DNA of 64,000 bases, taken from Owenia fusiformis (Eukaryota > Annelida > Polychaeta > Sabellida > Oweniidae). The notes beneath the pieces are model-generated. The model did no database searches. It was not told the DNA's origin and saw only the letters and a program-made list of their open reading frames with translations. The first letter of the stretch is position 1. Every line of letters begins with the position of its first letter. The translations under genes and the position numbers were made by a program. Below are positions 35,457 to 48,136 of this stretch, piece by piece. Where the stretch lies: assembly GCA_903813345.2 (NCBI GenBank), contig CAIIXF020000006.1:35128436-35192435 (forward strand), read 5' to 3'.

Positions 35457-36767
35457 ACTTATTGAACATTATGTACCATAGCATATGGGCACTCTCATAT
35501 AAACATATGCCATGGACACTGCCCATATAAGACAAATGGATAATGCCTAATAAAGCAAATGGACATAAGAACTAAGAAGTAGATTCTTTGATTTATGACC
35601 TCATTCTTTTATGATAAGTATATATTTTACTTTGGCTTATATATTTTACTTTGGCTGCTATATTATAAGGACAGTGCCCTATAAAGCAAATGGACATTTC
35701 CCATTTTAGCATTCAGAGATTGCCCATTTTACAATAGTCTATAGATATTGCCAATTTTTGGCATATTGAAACCTTTTTGCAAAACAGTGTAAGCATATGG
35801 GAGAATCAGTGTTTCATGATATTGATAATTTGTCTCTATTAGGCTAATGGTAGTCAGAGACAATTCATTTGAATTACCAATTACCATGGATACAATATAA
35901 GTAATCAGTTGTACAGTTTTTACCTATATTCATAACATGAAATTCAAGTGATTATTTTTGATATTGTATTTTATTTGATTATAGTACAGTATTTATTATT
36001 ATGTATTTGACTTTTAGTTATCTTTTTTTCAAACTGAATATGAATTAGAAGGATTATCTCAAAATGTCCCATTTTTTACGATGCAACCACATTATATGAA
36101 TGGAAATGGTCCCTTATAGTTGCAGAAGTCACTATGTGACAGAATAAAAGTGAAAGATGATATTTCAGTATTCACACAACTGTAGTGTAAACTTCACGAT
36201 ATGGAGTCTATATTTTCATTTGCTGTTCAGTGGAATTCTCTCTTTATGTCACCACTAATGCCTGTGTCACATTTGGTGCAATTCATCGGCCGGAGCCCAG
36301 CCGATGGAAAATTGTTTTCAGATTTGAACAAATACTCAATTGTCCAGGCGCTGGCCGATGAATCAGAGCAAATGTGATCTAGGCATTAGTGTTGAAATAT
36401 TGTTATGGCTTTTACAACAATAAATGAAGAAGTAATGTTCAGTTCAGACTGTACATTTTTACTGTGAACACATGTTATAACTCAGTTAATAGATTTACTT
36501 GAAATTCAAACTATGAATGCTATTGAATGACCAATAATATAAGATATAGGATACTTGAGATTCAAAATATGAGTGCCAACAATTGACAAATAACTCAAAA
36601 ACTCACAGTCAGATTGATTTGGAAGTCGGAAAAAAGATGGTGATATTTTCTCATGAAAATGCCTTTAGTCTTGTAATAATATACTAATGCAAATTTTACA
36701 ATAAAATGAAATAAAATATACATGTATTTATGTACATCTTTATTGATTCTTTGACATTATATAAATC
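35457..36767 (+). other. AKNA-like 3' UTR and flank
   Basis: AT-rich region after the stop. AATAAA at 36419 and further AATAAA-like sites near 36700 are candidate poly(A) signals. Contains a small TIR element (36253-36391). Confidence 0.5.
36253..36391. mobile_element. Small TIR element, 139 bp
   Basis: CACTAATGCCTGTGTCACAT and ATGTGATCTAGGCATTAGTG are inverted ends with GGCCG-bearing inner repeats. No target duplication found. Related to the elements at 40697 and 43522. Confidence 0.65.
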
Positions 36768-38117
36768 ATGTGTCAAAGTGAGTTTTCCAGATTTGTTGAG
36801 TTTTTTTTAGCAGAAATTGCTTCCTACCAACGTATCGTTCATATATTATATCACTGGTCGGTATATACAAGGTATAACCATCACTTCAACTCGTATATTC
36901 AATGTTTTGGTTATTACAGCATTGTATTATCGAATATGATTGCTTTCAGACAAAACCTTTTATTCATCATTCAGTCACATGTTAGAATACTATGGGGAGG
37001 AAATAGAATTGCTATGTAAAATAGCATATAGCCTATTGTAAAAGATCCTTAGTTTACCTGAAAAAGAGGCTGATCCAGCTGTGGAACAGTCAGTGTACAA
37101 CAATGGAGTATGGTGGATGTACTGCATTGGAACAGCAGAAAGGACAACAGGAATTAGTTACATTGCCGTTGTCATTCTCGATAGCGTTGTCAAATGTTAT
37201 TGGCGTCTTTCGATTTTATAGCACATTACCCACATTTTGCCGTTGTCATTTATACAGTATTTGTTGTCCCGTGTCATATTTTGACCACCATTTGTGACAA
37301 CGATAACTGACTTTACCGTTGTCAGGGTGTTCCGGTGTACTGATGGTTCACACAAAACTACTGTTCTTTCCTAGCATCTCACATAAGATACATTAATAAT
37401 GAAGCCCCAGGAATTAAGCTCTCCTTCAGATAACCGAACTAAAACTATTAGCACAACTCAATTTGCTGACGAATTGGTATTGCAATTTAGTCTGCTACTA
37501 ACAATACACGTTTGGCATGTTTGGTGCCTGATGCATTATGCATCAGCTCATACTAAAACAATTACCCCTGGTGCCATATATTCGATCGATTTCATCCTTG
37601 CTTAGAATATCAAAAAAATCAGTCAATAATGTTCAAATGGGGAATAGAAAATGGAATATTAAAGATGACAAAATTAGTCTATGTCAGTTTTGTTTATTAG
37701 GTTTTTGGCAGTTGGCGTTTGTAACAAATGGCAGGTGATAATATTTTGCATGCTAATGCCTGGTTCTATTCTCTGTGGTACATTAGTTTTAGGGTAATGT
37801 GCTCCCAGTGGCAGCAGATATTTATCATTTTCCACAATGCTGGGACTCATTTGACTTGTTATGGCACACTCTAACCATGAATAATTTAGTTTAATGAGTC
37901 ACATATTGTTTTATTTTGCTTTTGGAATGTACCTATCAAAATTAATCTTAACATCATGTATTATTACTCATTTCTTAATACAGACGTCATTTACACCAGT
38001 AACACAACATAATACCACAAGTAGTTATTGGATAAAGTGCGAGCTAGCAGCTGCATTTATTAATTATTTTGGAAAATACATGAAGCTACATGTATATAGT
38101 CATTGGTCCACACCTGG
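36768..38117. other. Intergenic region
   Basis: No supported gene. Short open frames lack family features. TTGCCGTTGTCA boxes recur near 37160-37320, suggesting an old repeat. Confidence 0.4.
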
Positions 38118-38123
38118 CTATAG

Positions 38124-38972
38124 CACCCTATGCAGACAGAGCCTGTGGGAAATATTGGGTGCGGCGCAAATGAGCGGAGGGTGCGGAGCTAACGGTCATT
38201 TTTGAATTTAAAATTGGGATATTTCTGAAACTAAGCCGTTTTGGGACTTCAAATATACCAAGATATGTGTATTTGACACCAAATATCAATAAAATTGTGA
38301 AAATAGTAGTGCAATTCATTTTATAGCGACGCAGTATGCCTTAAACATTTCCCAGACCTATATATTTTGAGACTATCCTTTTAATACTGCGTCCCCAGCA
38401 TTCATAAAAAATGGTGTTCAAGATACACTACCCATGCAAATTATTTTTGCATCTTGGAAGCCAGGCAGTATCTGTGTGATTTTATAAAAATTCGGAAATG
38501 TTCTTCAGATATGAGCCCCTCTAAATATTGGGTGCGGAGCTACGTTTATGGAGCTGCTCCGCACCCAATATTTAGAGGGGGCTCATATCTGAAAAAATTT
38601 CCGAATTTTTATAAAATCACACAGATACTGCCTGGCTTCCAAGATGCAAAAATAATTTGTAAAGATAGTGCACCTTGAACACCATTTTTTATGAATGCTG
38701 GGGACTCAGTATTAAAAGGATAATTTCAAAATATATAGGTCTGGGAAAGGTTTAAGGCACACTGCGTCGCTATAGAATGAATTGCGCTACTATTTTCACA
38801 ATTGTATTGATATTTGGTGTCAAATACACATATCTTGGTATATTTGAAGTCCCAAAACGGCTTGGTTTCAGAAATATCCCAAATTTAAATTCAAAAATAA
38901 CCGTTAGCTCCGCACCCTCCGCTCATTTGCTCCGCACCCAATATTTCCCACAGGCTCTGTCTGCATAGGGTG
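38124..38972. mobile_element. Foldback DNA element FB3, 849 bp, intact
   Basis: Ends CACCCTATGCAGACAGAGCC and its complement, flanked by TATAG at 38119-38123 and 38973-38977. Arms of about 400 bp meet at TATTGGGTGCGGAGCTACG. The same family as the split copy at 20168; more than 90% alike by eye. The frames at 38128 and 38777 encode the same peptide in opposite arms, an artefact of the palindrome. Confidence 0.94.
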
Positions 38973-39517
38973 TATAGGGACGTTACGTCTTTACACCAAA
39001 ACGTTCTGGTTGCTGAAGCGAAATACTCGATTATTGGAGTTGCTAAATATATTTGCTCGTAACTGACTGGGTAAGATATTTTGATACAAACCGACCTCTT
39101 TCTTGGTGAAAATGATGAAAATAAATATTTCTACTGACGGAAGTTCATATTTTGTTATAAAGATGCAACGTCTTAATAACCAGGTGGGGACCAGTGATCG
39201 TAAACATGAGAAAATGATGGAGCTTATGTACTTCTGTGATGATCAACGGTAGCTTACAACGGCCACTACTGTTATAAACAGTCACAATGCTGAATTGCAA
39301 AAATGCAAAAAACAATGCTCAAAAACCAAGCATTTAAACTCAACTCTGAGCTTTATATATTAAAGCCATCATAGCTAAAAGATAGAAGTATAAACATTAA
39401 TGTTACAAAATCTGTACTACGACACTCTTTCTCAAAAAGAGTTAAAGTAGATATTATCTATGTTGTAATCTATGTGTCTCAAGAAATCGTACATACTTTA
39501 TTTCTTCAAAATGTAAC

Positions 39518-40686
39518 CCTACTATCACACCAAACTAGTTGTCACTACGTTCTCGGAAACGGGCTTCAACTGTGTACGAACGGACTGGACGTACTTAGAA
39601 CCGTTTGGGGTCTATTTACAAACTTCATCGAACGTACTCGAACGGGTAGGTCCTCTAGAACTTAGAACATGCTCAAAATGTTCTCGTGGTCGATACGTTC
39701 TACAATTAGAACGAGTGACAACGTACTAACGACGAGCTGGACGTACTACGAACGGAACCGTCGTACTTCAATCCTACTAGAGACGTTTTAACAACGAGTT
39801 GAACTGTCTGAGGACGTATTGAGAACGAGGTAGAACTAATCGCAAACGAGTTTAAACTGATTAAGAACGTATTTAAGACTGCTTATGAACGAGTTAGCAA
39901 AAATATAGCTAATATATAGCTAACCAACTGCGAACGAGATGGACGTATTGAAGACTGTTTATTCCCGACCACAGCCAGATTGAGCACGTTTTACGACGTT
40001 TTCGTAGGACTGGCAACAACGGCTAAGAACTAGTTTGGTGTGATAGGGGGGTAATATGACTAACATATGAGTTCCACTCCTAGAGGTGTTCAGGTTCTAC
40101 AGGTGTTCGGGTTGCATGTTCCATTGTACAATGAAAAGTATATTCATTGTCATTCTGAAACTCATAACATCTTTCTGTTTCACCCGAAACATCTCAGCAG
40201 AATAGTGAAGAGTACCATTTGAATTGAATGATGGTTGCTTTCGTTCCGTTCGCACATAGTTTAAAACCAGTTTTAAGGAACGCAGAACTAGTTTAGTGTG
40301 ATACCTATATTTTTGCCAAGTCATTCATAAGCAACCTTTGATACGTCCTTAATCAGTTTAAACCCGTTTGCAATTAGTTCTACCTCGTTCTCAATACGTC
40401 CTCAGAGAGTTCAACTCGTTCTAAAAACGTCCCTAGTAGGATGAAGTACGACAGTTCCGTTCGTAGTACGTCCAGCTCGTCTTAAGTTCTGATTGCAAAA
40501 TGTGGTGACTACCAGAATTTTTTTAGAATGCTCTAAGTTCTGGCCGACCTACTACTCGTTTGAGTACGTTCAATGAAGTTTATAAATATACCCCAGACGG
40601 ATCTAAGTACGTTCAATCCGTTCGTACACAGTTTAGGCCCGTCTTCGACAAAACTTAGTGAGAAACTAGTTTGGTGTGATAGTAGG
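39518..40686. mobile_element. Complex foldback element, 1169 bp
   Basis: 23-bp perfect inverted ends (CCTACTATCACACCAAACTA). Arms are dense in GAACG/CGTTC words. Internal copies of the terminus occur at about 40027-40045 and 40287-40305. The arms pair about 39540-39905 with 40320-40660. No coding function or clear target duplication. Confidence 0.82.
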
Positions 40687-40696
40687 TTTATAAAGC

Positions 40697-40812
40697 CTGA
40701 GTCACATTTACTCTACGGCGACCGCCGCTTTAAAAATCGATATAGAAAATCTACATCGTACTGCTTATCCCTATACGTGTATCTTATGCTGCATATTGGG
40801 AAGCTACGGTAA
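40697..40812. repeat. Half copy of CTACGGC MITE
   Basis: GAGTCACATTTACTCTACGG through GGAAGCTACGG matches one arm of the element in the GPCR B intron (43522). Only one arm is seen. Confidence 0.55.
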
Positions 40813-41756
40813 CCATCAAATGTATATATAAAAATTGCATCCTTAATTTTAGGTTACGGTAATAGCATGGGCTTTTAAGAGAAGGGTAGGCAACTTCCCA
40901 TATTTCATGAATGTACACATTCCAAGAAAAATCTTATTTTGTATACTTTTCATGTATGATCTAAAGAAATAACTCAAAAATAAAAGCATGATTATCTACA
41001 TACATGTTGATCCTTCAATACATGGGATTCATCATAATTATGGCAATAATGAAAGTGAACATTCTCCCACAAATTATGTTTTTATTAGAATGTGTACGTT
41101 CTTGAATAATTACCCATAATGTAATACTTGCAGAGAACATTTTGATACCTCTTTTTCTTTCTTTTTTTATTGGTCGTTTTGTTTACTTTTACATGAGATT
41201 ATATTTTAGCTTTAATAATCATATTGAAAATTGATCATATTGATCGTTATTCAAAATAATAGTAGACTATATAGAGATTATCCTATATGAGGTTCAGGAT
41301 ATTGGAATTATCCCGAGGCAAATATAATATATCTGCCCGCTCGGAGCGGGACGTAAAGCTATATCTGCCCGCTGATGAAAATAAAAGTTTTTACAAACCG
41401 GTTTTATGTACCTGTAACACGTCCAAGTATGGGATAAATACATTTATCTAATACTTTTTGAAATATTATCATAATAAGGGAAGCATGGCGCTGCTCATTT
41501 GAAGTTCTCAAGTTTATAACAAAGAGTAGCATATGCCTTTTCTTGAAAGCCCGTGGGTAATATCGAAGTTATACCCTGAATTAGAAACTGATAGATATTG
41601 CAACCAAGGATTGGAAACCTGTTGTTGAACAAAAAGAACGTTATTCGAAACCTAATTTTGAGTCTGCAAGTTAACATCCAAAAACTAAGTCTCAAAGCAG
41701 TCATAGTACTCCCTTAAGTTAATTGTAATTATATTAGTTGCATCTCCGCGTGTATA

Positions 41757-42048
41757 CGAGGGCTTATCCTAAAGTTCTCATAATATCTCTCTCATTTCTT
41801 TATTTTTCAACATAATCTAATAGATTTTTACAGAGTATATGCAGCATAGAATATCTTATTTACTAGTATCCCCAAAAATTATTTAGCATAAAAAATTAGA
41901 TAAGTTGTGGTTGCCATAGTAACTGGAAACAAGGCACCCGAGCAAATGAAAAATTGAGAGAATGATCCTAATTAACGAATAACGATCCTAATTAACCATA
42001 CACACATGACAAAGAGAGATATTATGAGAACTTTATGATCACCCCTTG
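41757..42048. mobile_element. Mariner-type MITE, 292 bp
   Basis: CGAGGGCTTATCCTAAAGTT and its diverged complement ending CACCCCTTG, flanked by TA. TIRs run about 40 bp through TCTCATAATATCTCTCT. Ends are similar to the 31557 element. Confidence 0.82.
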
Positions 42049-42243
42049 TACACATAAGATGATTATATGTATTCCATAAAGACAAGTTAAGAGGCTATTG
42101 GGATACAAGAATTGATTCTATACGATGGTTGCATCCGAAATTAGATTACAAGTACCAAAGGTTCCATCTACAAGTGAATACATTCAAAGGGTTTGTGAGT
42201 GTACAGTTCTGTATGTTGCATCCGAAATCTGGAATATAATATA

Positions 42244-42777
42244 CGGGGTGGTCCAAAAAGGGACACCCATCAGGAATCCCCCTTATCACTACCTCCCTCC
42301 CCCCCCCCCCCCGATTACCTGAAGCCAACGTCTGCGACTACCACGTTTTTGGAGAACTAACATAATTGGTGTACCGAGTCTCTTCTATTCAGTCCCTCAA
42401 GGACAGAATTGTTGAGAAGTGGAATTCATTGTCTCAACAGCATATCAATGATGCCATCGACCAGTTTAGGCCAAAATTGAGGACTATAATTGATCAAAAT
42501 GGTGGACATATTGAACATCTGTTTATATGTAAATAAAGTCGACAAGAAAAATTAGTTTTTGCAAGTTTTGGAAAGCCCGTTTTGAAATAATGACATTATT
42601 TGTATTATAGACGCTGGTTGACACTTGACAGACATTACAATTTTGAACCTATGATATACCAAATTAAAATGATTAAATTCCCTATCCACCGGTATATAAT
42701 ATGACACGTGCACGTTTTCACCAATAAATTCAATACTTATTTTTGAAATATGATTGTCCCATTTTTGGACCACCCTG
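42244..42777 (+). mobile_element. Deleted mariner element keeping the transposase C-terminus, 534 bp
   Basis: TIRs CGGGGTGGTCCAAAAAGGGA and TGGACCACCCTG flanked by TA. From about 42320, frames encode CDYHVFGEL, SIQSLKDRIVEKWNSLSQQH and GGHIEHLFICK before TAA at about 42535. This is the usual end of an IS630/mariner transposase, with DYHVFG corresponding to the last catalytic Asp block. The N-terminal and central domains are missing, and a C14 tract lies at the join. Confidence 0.82.
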
Positions 42778-42861
42778 TATTTGTGTTGCATTCATATTAC
42801 AGTAATGATGTGTACTCAATATATTTTTGATATAAAGGTTGCATGTCATAGGATCTACCTT

Positions 42862-44245
42862 TCAATGCTGACACTTTGCACACAAACATGCAATCAATTC
42901 TTTTCTCAGTGATTGATTAAAAATCAAATACACAGGTAGGTTGATTGTACTGTTCAACTGAATCAAAAATCCAGCAAACTGATACACTGATTTCGGCAGA
43001 AGTCCATTTCGGTCAATAAATAAAGATATCACTAAAAATGGGCCCCAGCAAACAAAAAATATTACAAATAACACTAGTAACTGAATTGCTAGTCTAACAT
43101 CTCTTCTATTTGTTTTCTTAGGGACTGATTTCACCAGTGCATTTGATGCATCAGCATCTTGGCTTGGTTTGGCCTTTCTGTTCTTAGCCTCGTGTGCCCT
43201 GAGTGCCTTCGCACTTGCATGAACAGTCTTAAAAATGTTCCAGTAACTATAAATAATAGCGATTGGGGGAATAAGAAATGCCAAGATGCCTAAAATGATG
43301 GTGTAGCTATCACTAGCAGCCCAGTCGCACACACAAAGGTCTGTTTTCTGTTTGAAAGAAAATGAGCCCCATCCAAGTTGTGTTGGTAACACCAACAGTA
43401 TTGCATAGATCCACAATACAGCAATCATCACAGCACATTTTTTCCAGGTGAATATGCTTCTCGAAATATCTGTGCGACAAATTGCAATATATCTGAAAAG
43501 GAAAAGTAGAAAGAATACAACTAATGCCTCAGACACATTTGATCTACGGCAACCGTACGGTAGTTGTAGCTTCCCAAAATCGAGTCGAGAAATATGCAGC
43601 ATGAAATAAAGGGATAAACAATATAATGCATGTCGATTTTGAGAAGCTACGGCAGCCGTTAGGCCGCCGTAGAGCAAATATGAATGATGCTTTAAATAAT
43701 GATCACAAACTTTATGTTTAATATTGGTTTCAACGATATGACATGCATGTTTACATAACAGTTTGCTTTGTTGGCAAAATATGAATGTATAATATAAGAA
43801 TTTGTATTTGATACGATTATCTTAATATGCATTTGGAATATAGCCTTTCAATTAATTTTTACCTGTTCACTGCAACTGTAGAAATGTTATATATAGACCC
43901 TATGGTGCCCAGAGATAACACCATTGCTGTTCCCTGACAGTATGCATCTATCTTAAATCTTACTCCTCCTGTAAGTTGACTGTCAATAAAAGCTGGAGTT
44001 AAACTCAAAACTAATAAATCATGTATACTTAAATTTATTATAAACATATTATACACTTTCCGCAATGGTTTGATTTTTAAATATGCTACAATGATTGTAA
44101 TATTTCCCAATGTTCCTGCGATTAGCAATACAATTTCCACTGCTATGAATACATAGTTCGGATTTGGTTCATAAAAGCCAACATATCCGATTGAGGCATT
44201 GGTATGATTTGCCATATTTGATTTTGGCTCTATTGTGCTATCCAT
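42862..44245 (-). CDS. Class A GPCR, copy B
   Basis: Exons 44245-43863 and 43492-42862 (383 + 631 bp; 337 aa). The intron lies at exactly the same split Arg codon as copy A. TM1 GTLGNITIIVAYL, TM3 end NRYIAIC, TM6 FFVCWGPFLVISL, TM7 NSTINLPVYLIFN. The third loop is basic and variable; the tail is short, with CLCAKCQH (possible palmitoylation). It has a ten-residue N-terminal extension that copy A lost. A TATAAAG box lies 53 bp upstream. A plasma-membrane receptor for an unknown ligand, arising by local duplication; the direction is the same as copy A. Confidence 0.86.
43522..43695. mobile_element. MITE in the GPCR B intron
   Basis: AATGCCTCAGACACATTTGA and its diverged complement near 43690, with CTACGGCAACCG / CGGCCGCCGTAG inner repeats. 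Absent from the homologous intron of copy A, so it inserted after the duplication or was lost there. Confidence 0.65.
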
Positions 44246-44297
44246 GTCTGCAGCGGTATACGGTGTACTTTTTTAATGCGATGAGTATCTGCAGCCG

Positions 44298-44304
44298 CTT
44301 TATA
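44298..44304 (-). promoter_or_regulatory. Candidate TATA box for GPCR B
   Basis: TATAAAG on the - strand, 53 bp before the ATG. The surrounding sequence aligns with the copy A upstream region, where this box is degraded. Confidence 0.45.
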
Positions 44305-44349
44305 TTAGACGAGAAAACCCCAGAGCTTAGGGGTGTCAGACATAATTAG

Positions 44350-46008
44350 TAATTATGTCTCTTGCTTAGGCCTACCACTTTCGTTTTGTCGGAATTTTCA
44401 TCTCTACACTACACTGTAGTTCCGAATACCACACGTCGATGTGATGTTTTCATCGATGTTAGCATATTCCTAACATCTTTCTTTGTCTTGATGTGAAATA
44501 ACAAGCTATTACATTGGTAAGCACGCCAGAAACGAACATAATATGATTCGAAGCGTCTTTAGCTTTGACACCGCCATTGAATGACGTAATTTGTCTGTCG
44601 ATTTGACCAATCAGCGATGATGTCTCCTCAATACACATTAGACACCTGTGTTGTCTTCTCCGGACCTTAGGGTATTTCTCTCTTGCATAAGATTAATTTG
44701 CGATAGACGAAACCGTGGTCTTAACATAAAAATATCTCCCTTAGAAATGCATCGCGTCAAGTTTCATTGCTTCATCAACTCATACCAAATTCTCCCAAAA
44801 AAGCCAATTTGCTATTAACATAATGCAATAAAAGCAATATTCGTTGCCGTTCGATATTTTGTCACGTGGCCTCGAGTTTTGCAAAAATGGCCTCGCAGCT
44901 ATTCTACATCGTTTACATTCTCTCTGATCAATGTTTATGGCGAATCCTGACGGAAATGGCGATGAAGATCCATCCAGTATAGCATTGGAAGAGCCATTGT
45001 TCTAATGGAAACGCACCCGAGGAATTTTGACTGATTGACATTACAAATTAATGCGAAAATTATTTATATATATATTTAACATTTTTTGTTTTTTAGTGCA
45101 ATTGTTTTTTGTTCCCTTTTACCAATTCTTGAGAATGAAATAAAATATCTTTCCGAATCTTGCAATTGTTGGAACAAAATAGCATATACAACATTTTCTT
45201 AGACCTCTCAATATTAAAGTTACACAAAGGAAATTTTGGTTGATTTAACAAAAAGTATTAAAAAAATTAAAACAAAAATCCCCAAAATAGATAAAAATTA
45301 AGATAAACCTTTTATTTCATTAACAAGATACTTTTTTTAAATCAACCGAACATTCCTTTGTAAAATAACAATATTTAGAGACCTAAACACGTTGTGTTTA
45401 GGTCGTTTTGTTCCAATGAGGTTCGGATAGATGTTTCATTGTAATTCCGAACACATGATACAAAGAACAAAAGAAGTGTCTGGTGTGTTTTCTAAAACAG
45501 TATAGAGAAAAGTATATCTCCATTGTTAGTAGGCAATATTTTTTATATTCAGGGGTTGGGGGGGGGGGCAAACATTACATCGACAAAATATTATACTATT
45601 ATACTTGGTTTGCTTAACGTATTGCTATTGTATGTGCCTTTTTATAAGTAAGATATTAGATTTACTTGAAATTCAAAATATGAATGTCATCAACTGACAA
45701 ATAATCCAGGAACTCATGGTCAGATTGATTTGGAACTCATACAGTGATTACCTTGGAGCATATTTGTTACCATGGCAATTCGTTTGAGCTAGGATGAAAA
45801 AAAGAATTCTTTTCTTCATCCTAGGTTTGAGTGGCTACATTTTTGATAAATTAATTTTCACTCTCCAATACTAAATGCACTTAGGTGCTGGTGATCTTTT
45901 TTCATGTAAATGTCATGATTTATTAATGCAAAGGCTTAACAATAAAATAAAATATACATATTTACATATCTTTATTGATTCTTTGATATTATATAAACGA
46001 CGTATCAA
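44350..46008. other. Intergenic, no gene seen
   Basis: AT-rich. A G9 tract is near 45558 and a short ACCTAAACACGTTGTGTTTAGGT palindrome near 45385. Short open frames carry no recognisable features. Confidence 0.45.
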
Positions 46009-46190
46009 ATTGATAATGCTTATAGGACATCCTATGATTTTGAGGAATATCATTTTTATCTAGGAGGTGATATTGATATCTGCACGAGAGAGCAAAGCGA
46101 ACGAGTGCATAGATCAATATCACCGAGTAGATAAAAAATGATATTCTGAAAAAATCATAGGATGTTCTACACTTATTATCCTACACTTAC
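46009..46190. repeat. Palindromic element around ATCCTATGATTTT
   Basis: ACATCCTATGATTTTGAGGA pairs with TTCTGAAAAAATCATAGGAT, arms of about 70 bp. An adjoining 14-bp inverted pair TTATCCTACACTTA (46176) / TAAGTGTAGGATAA (ends 46396) may mark a second small element. Confidence 0.7.
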
Positions 46191-47156
46191 GAGGAGTGAA
46201 CTGCAAAATGAATTTCATGCAAAACAGAGTCAATTTGGCGGGAAATCACCAAGCGGTGTATATCGTTCCGATATCCTCCGCATATTGGTTTTCCGGAGTA
46301 TATCGTAGCGGTATCCTCCGGTTATTCATTTTGCCATGAGATATTAAATTTATTTTTTAATGTTATTATACATTTAGCACACTAAGTGTAGGATAAAGAA
46401 GTATAACAATAGACTACATAATATATATAAATATTGCTAATTATATCTTTGGTGGTGATGTGATATGTCCACATACTTTCAATCATTTATGTTTCACCAT
46501 TTCAACACCATCCCTCCATGCAAAAATATTGCGACAGTCTTTTCTAGACAATAATTTGTCATGTGTATGTATGTATATATTTATTGCCCTTTATAAAAAG
46601 GAGATACATTCATGCAGCTAAACATAAACGTGGCCACTACACAGATGTAAGTTACAACAGGTTGTATAAATCTCAGAAGAGATGACACTGTCACCTATTT
46701 AAAAGCTATCCCTGACACAATAGGGATAACCATTAGATTGTCCCATCATTGTAGCATAAACTTTGAAATGGGAGATCATGAGAAAACAGTGACCCATCAA
46801 GAATTGTTGAAAAATCGATTTTCCACTATAAGTATTTTTCATGTTATCAATTTATTTCTAATATAAACAATTACAATCGATTTCAATTAGCTAATTGCCA
46901 AGGTTTTACAACATTAGCGGCAATTTAATATATATATATATGTATGCAAATATTAGACATAAAATAAAAGGGTTGTTTGGGTTTTTCAACTTTAATGATA
47001 TGGTGATTATATATATAGAGTCACCCCTGTGTGCTATATGTGGGGGAAGATATACAATATGTATAATACAAGATTTAAATAAATCAGTCTAGAATATCGT
47101 GACAAAGTATTGTTAGAATAGAAGATATAGTTCTTCACTCACATTTATTCAAAGTA

Positions 47157-47561
47157 CACCCCTCCAAAAGTTTGGAAACCACTGGCCATTTGACTATAGC
47201 TATTTATCGTATGATCTGTAAATGAAGCCTTCTGATTGGTCAATCTCAGTATCAATACAAAAGATCACACGATAAAAACGCTATTGAATGATTTGAAGTG
47301 CAATACAGGATATATTCTGTCTCGATATTCTGTATTGGCACTCGACTTCGTCTCGTTCCAATACGGAATTTCTCGAGCAGAATATATCATGTATTGCACT
47401 TCAAATCATTCAAAAACTTATAGTGTTATAGCCTGGATATGGATTATCAGTAATAAAGTTCATCATCATCATCATCGAGGGAAAATCAGATTTAACATAA
47501 ATATGCTTTTACAAACGCTATCTATTGTTGAGTCAGTGTAACCACACTTTTGGAGGGGGTG
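47157..47561. mobile_element. TA-flanked MITE with internal hairpin, 405 bp
   Basis: Ends CACCCCTCCAAAAGTTTGG and its diverged complement ending GGAGGGGGTG, flanked by TA. Inside, about 47280-47425, is a strong hairpin with GAATGATTTGAAGTGCAATA arms. A lone end of the same family lies at about 47948-47978. Confidence 0.85.
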
Positions 47562-48003
47562 TAGTGTATCTTAAGACTTATACCATCAAATCAATGAAGC
47601 CATTCTGCTGGGAAAATCATTATTAATAAAATAGTTGGTGAATCCTAGATAGTCATTCATATCAATTTGTTTTATTATTATATATGTTCATAATTTACAT
47701 AATTGCAGGTCAACATTTATCATGCTTCAAATACCATTTAAATCTGAATGGCTTCATTGGCTTTCAATTTTAGATTTCAATATTCACATTGACACTTCCC
47801 GAAAAATGTTTGGGAAACATCAATTCCCTTATTAAGCCAGATTTTAGTCTTAGTGCTTTGCAATCTAAAAATTTGTCTGTAATTTGTCCTAATATGTAAT
47901 TAATAAGATTCAAAATGTCAACGGGCTTCGAGTTATCCAATTTGGGAGCCATGGTTTCCAAACTTTAAGAAGGGAGTGTAAGTCTTCATAGATGACCTGG
48001 TCA

Positions 48004-48136
48004 TCAGTAGGAAATGTCCTTCTCACATGCCAGTCCCAAATATGTGTTACAAGGAGTGGACGCCCACTCCAAATTCTTAAACCTGCGCCACATGGCCACA
48101 CATGGAATATTAGTCTTAGGGTGGCCGCTTGAATAC
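48004..48136 (-). CDS. C-type lectin exon 4
   Basis: After TTATTGCAG, continues the split Trp codon as YSSGHPKTNIPCVAMWRRF and ends ...TPCNTYLGLACEKDISY, stop TGA at 48006-48004. It has the two C-terminal CTLD cysteines. The overlapping longer open frames are out of phase. Confidence 0.86.

Noticed and set aside
36768-37738. Several 64-83 aa open frames as genes
   Set aside because: No homology signals, no splice context, composition like the surrounding intergenic DNA.
38128-38968. Two matching 63-aa open frames as conserved small proteins (also at 20172 and 25209)
   Set aside because: They lie in opposite arms of foldback elements, so the likeness comes from DNA repetition.
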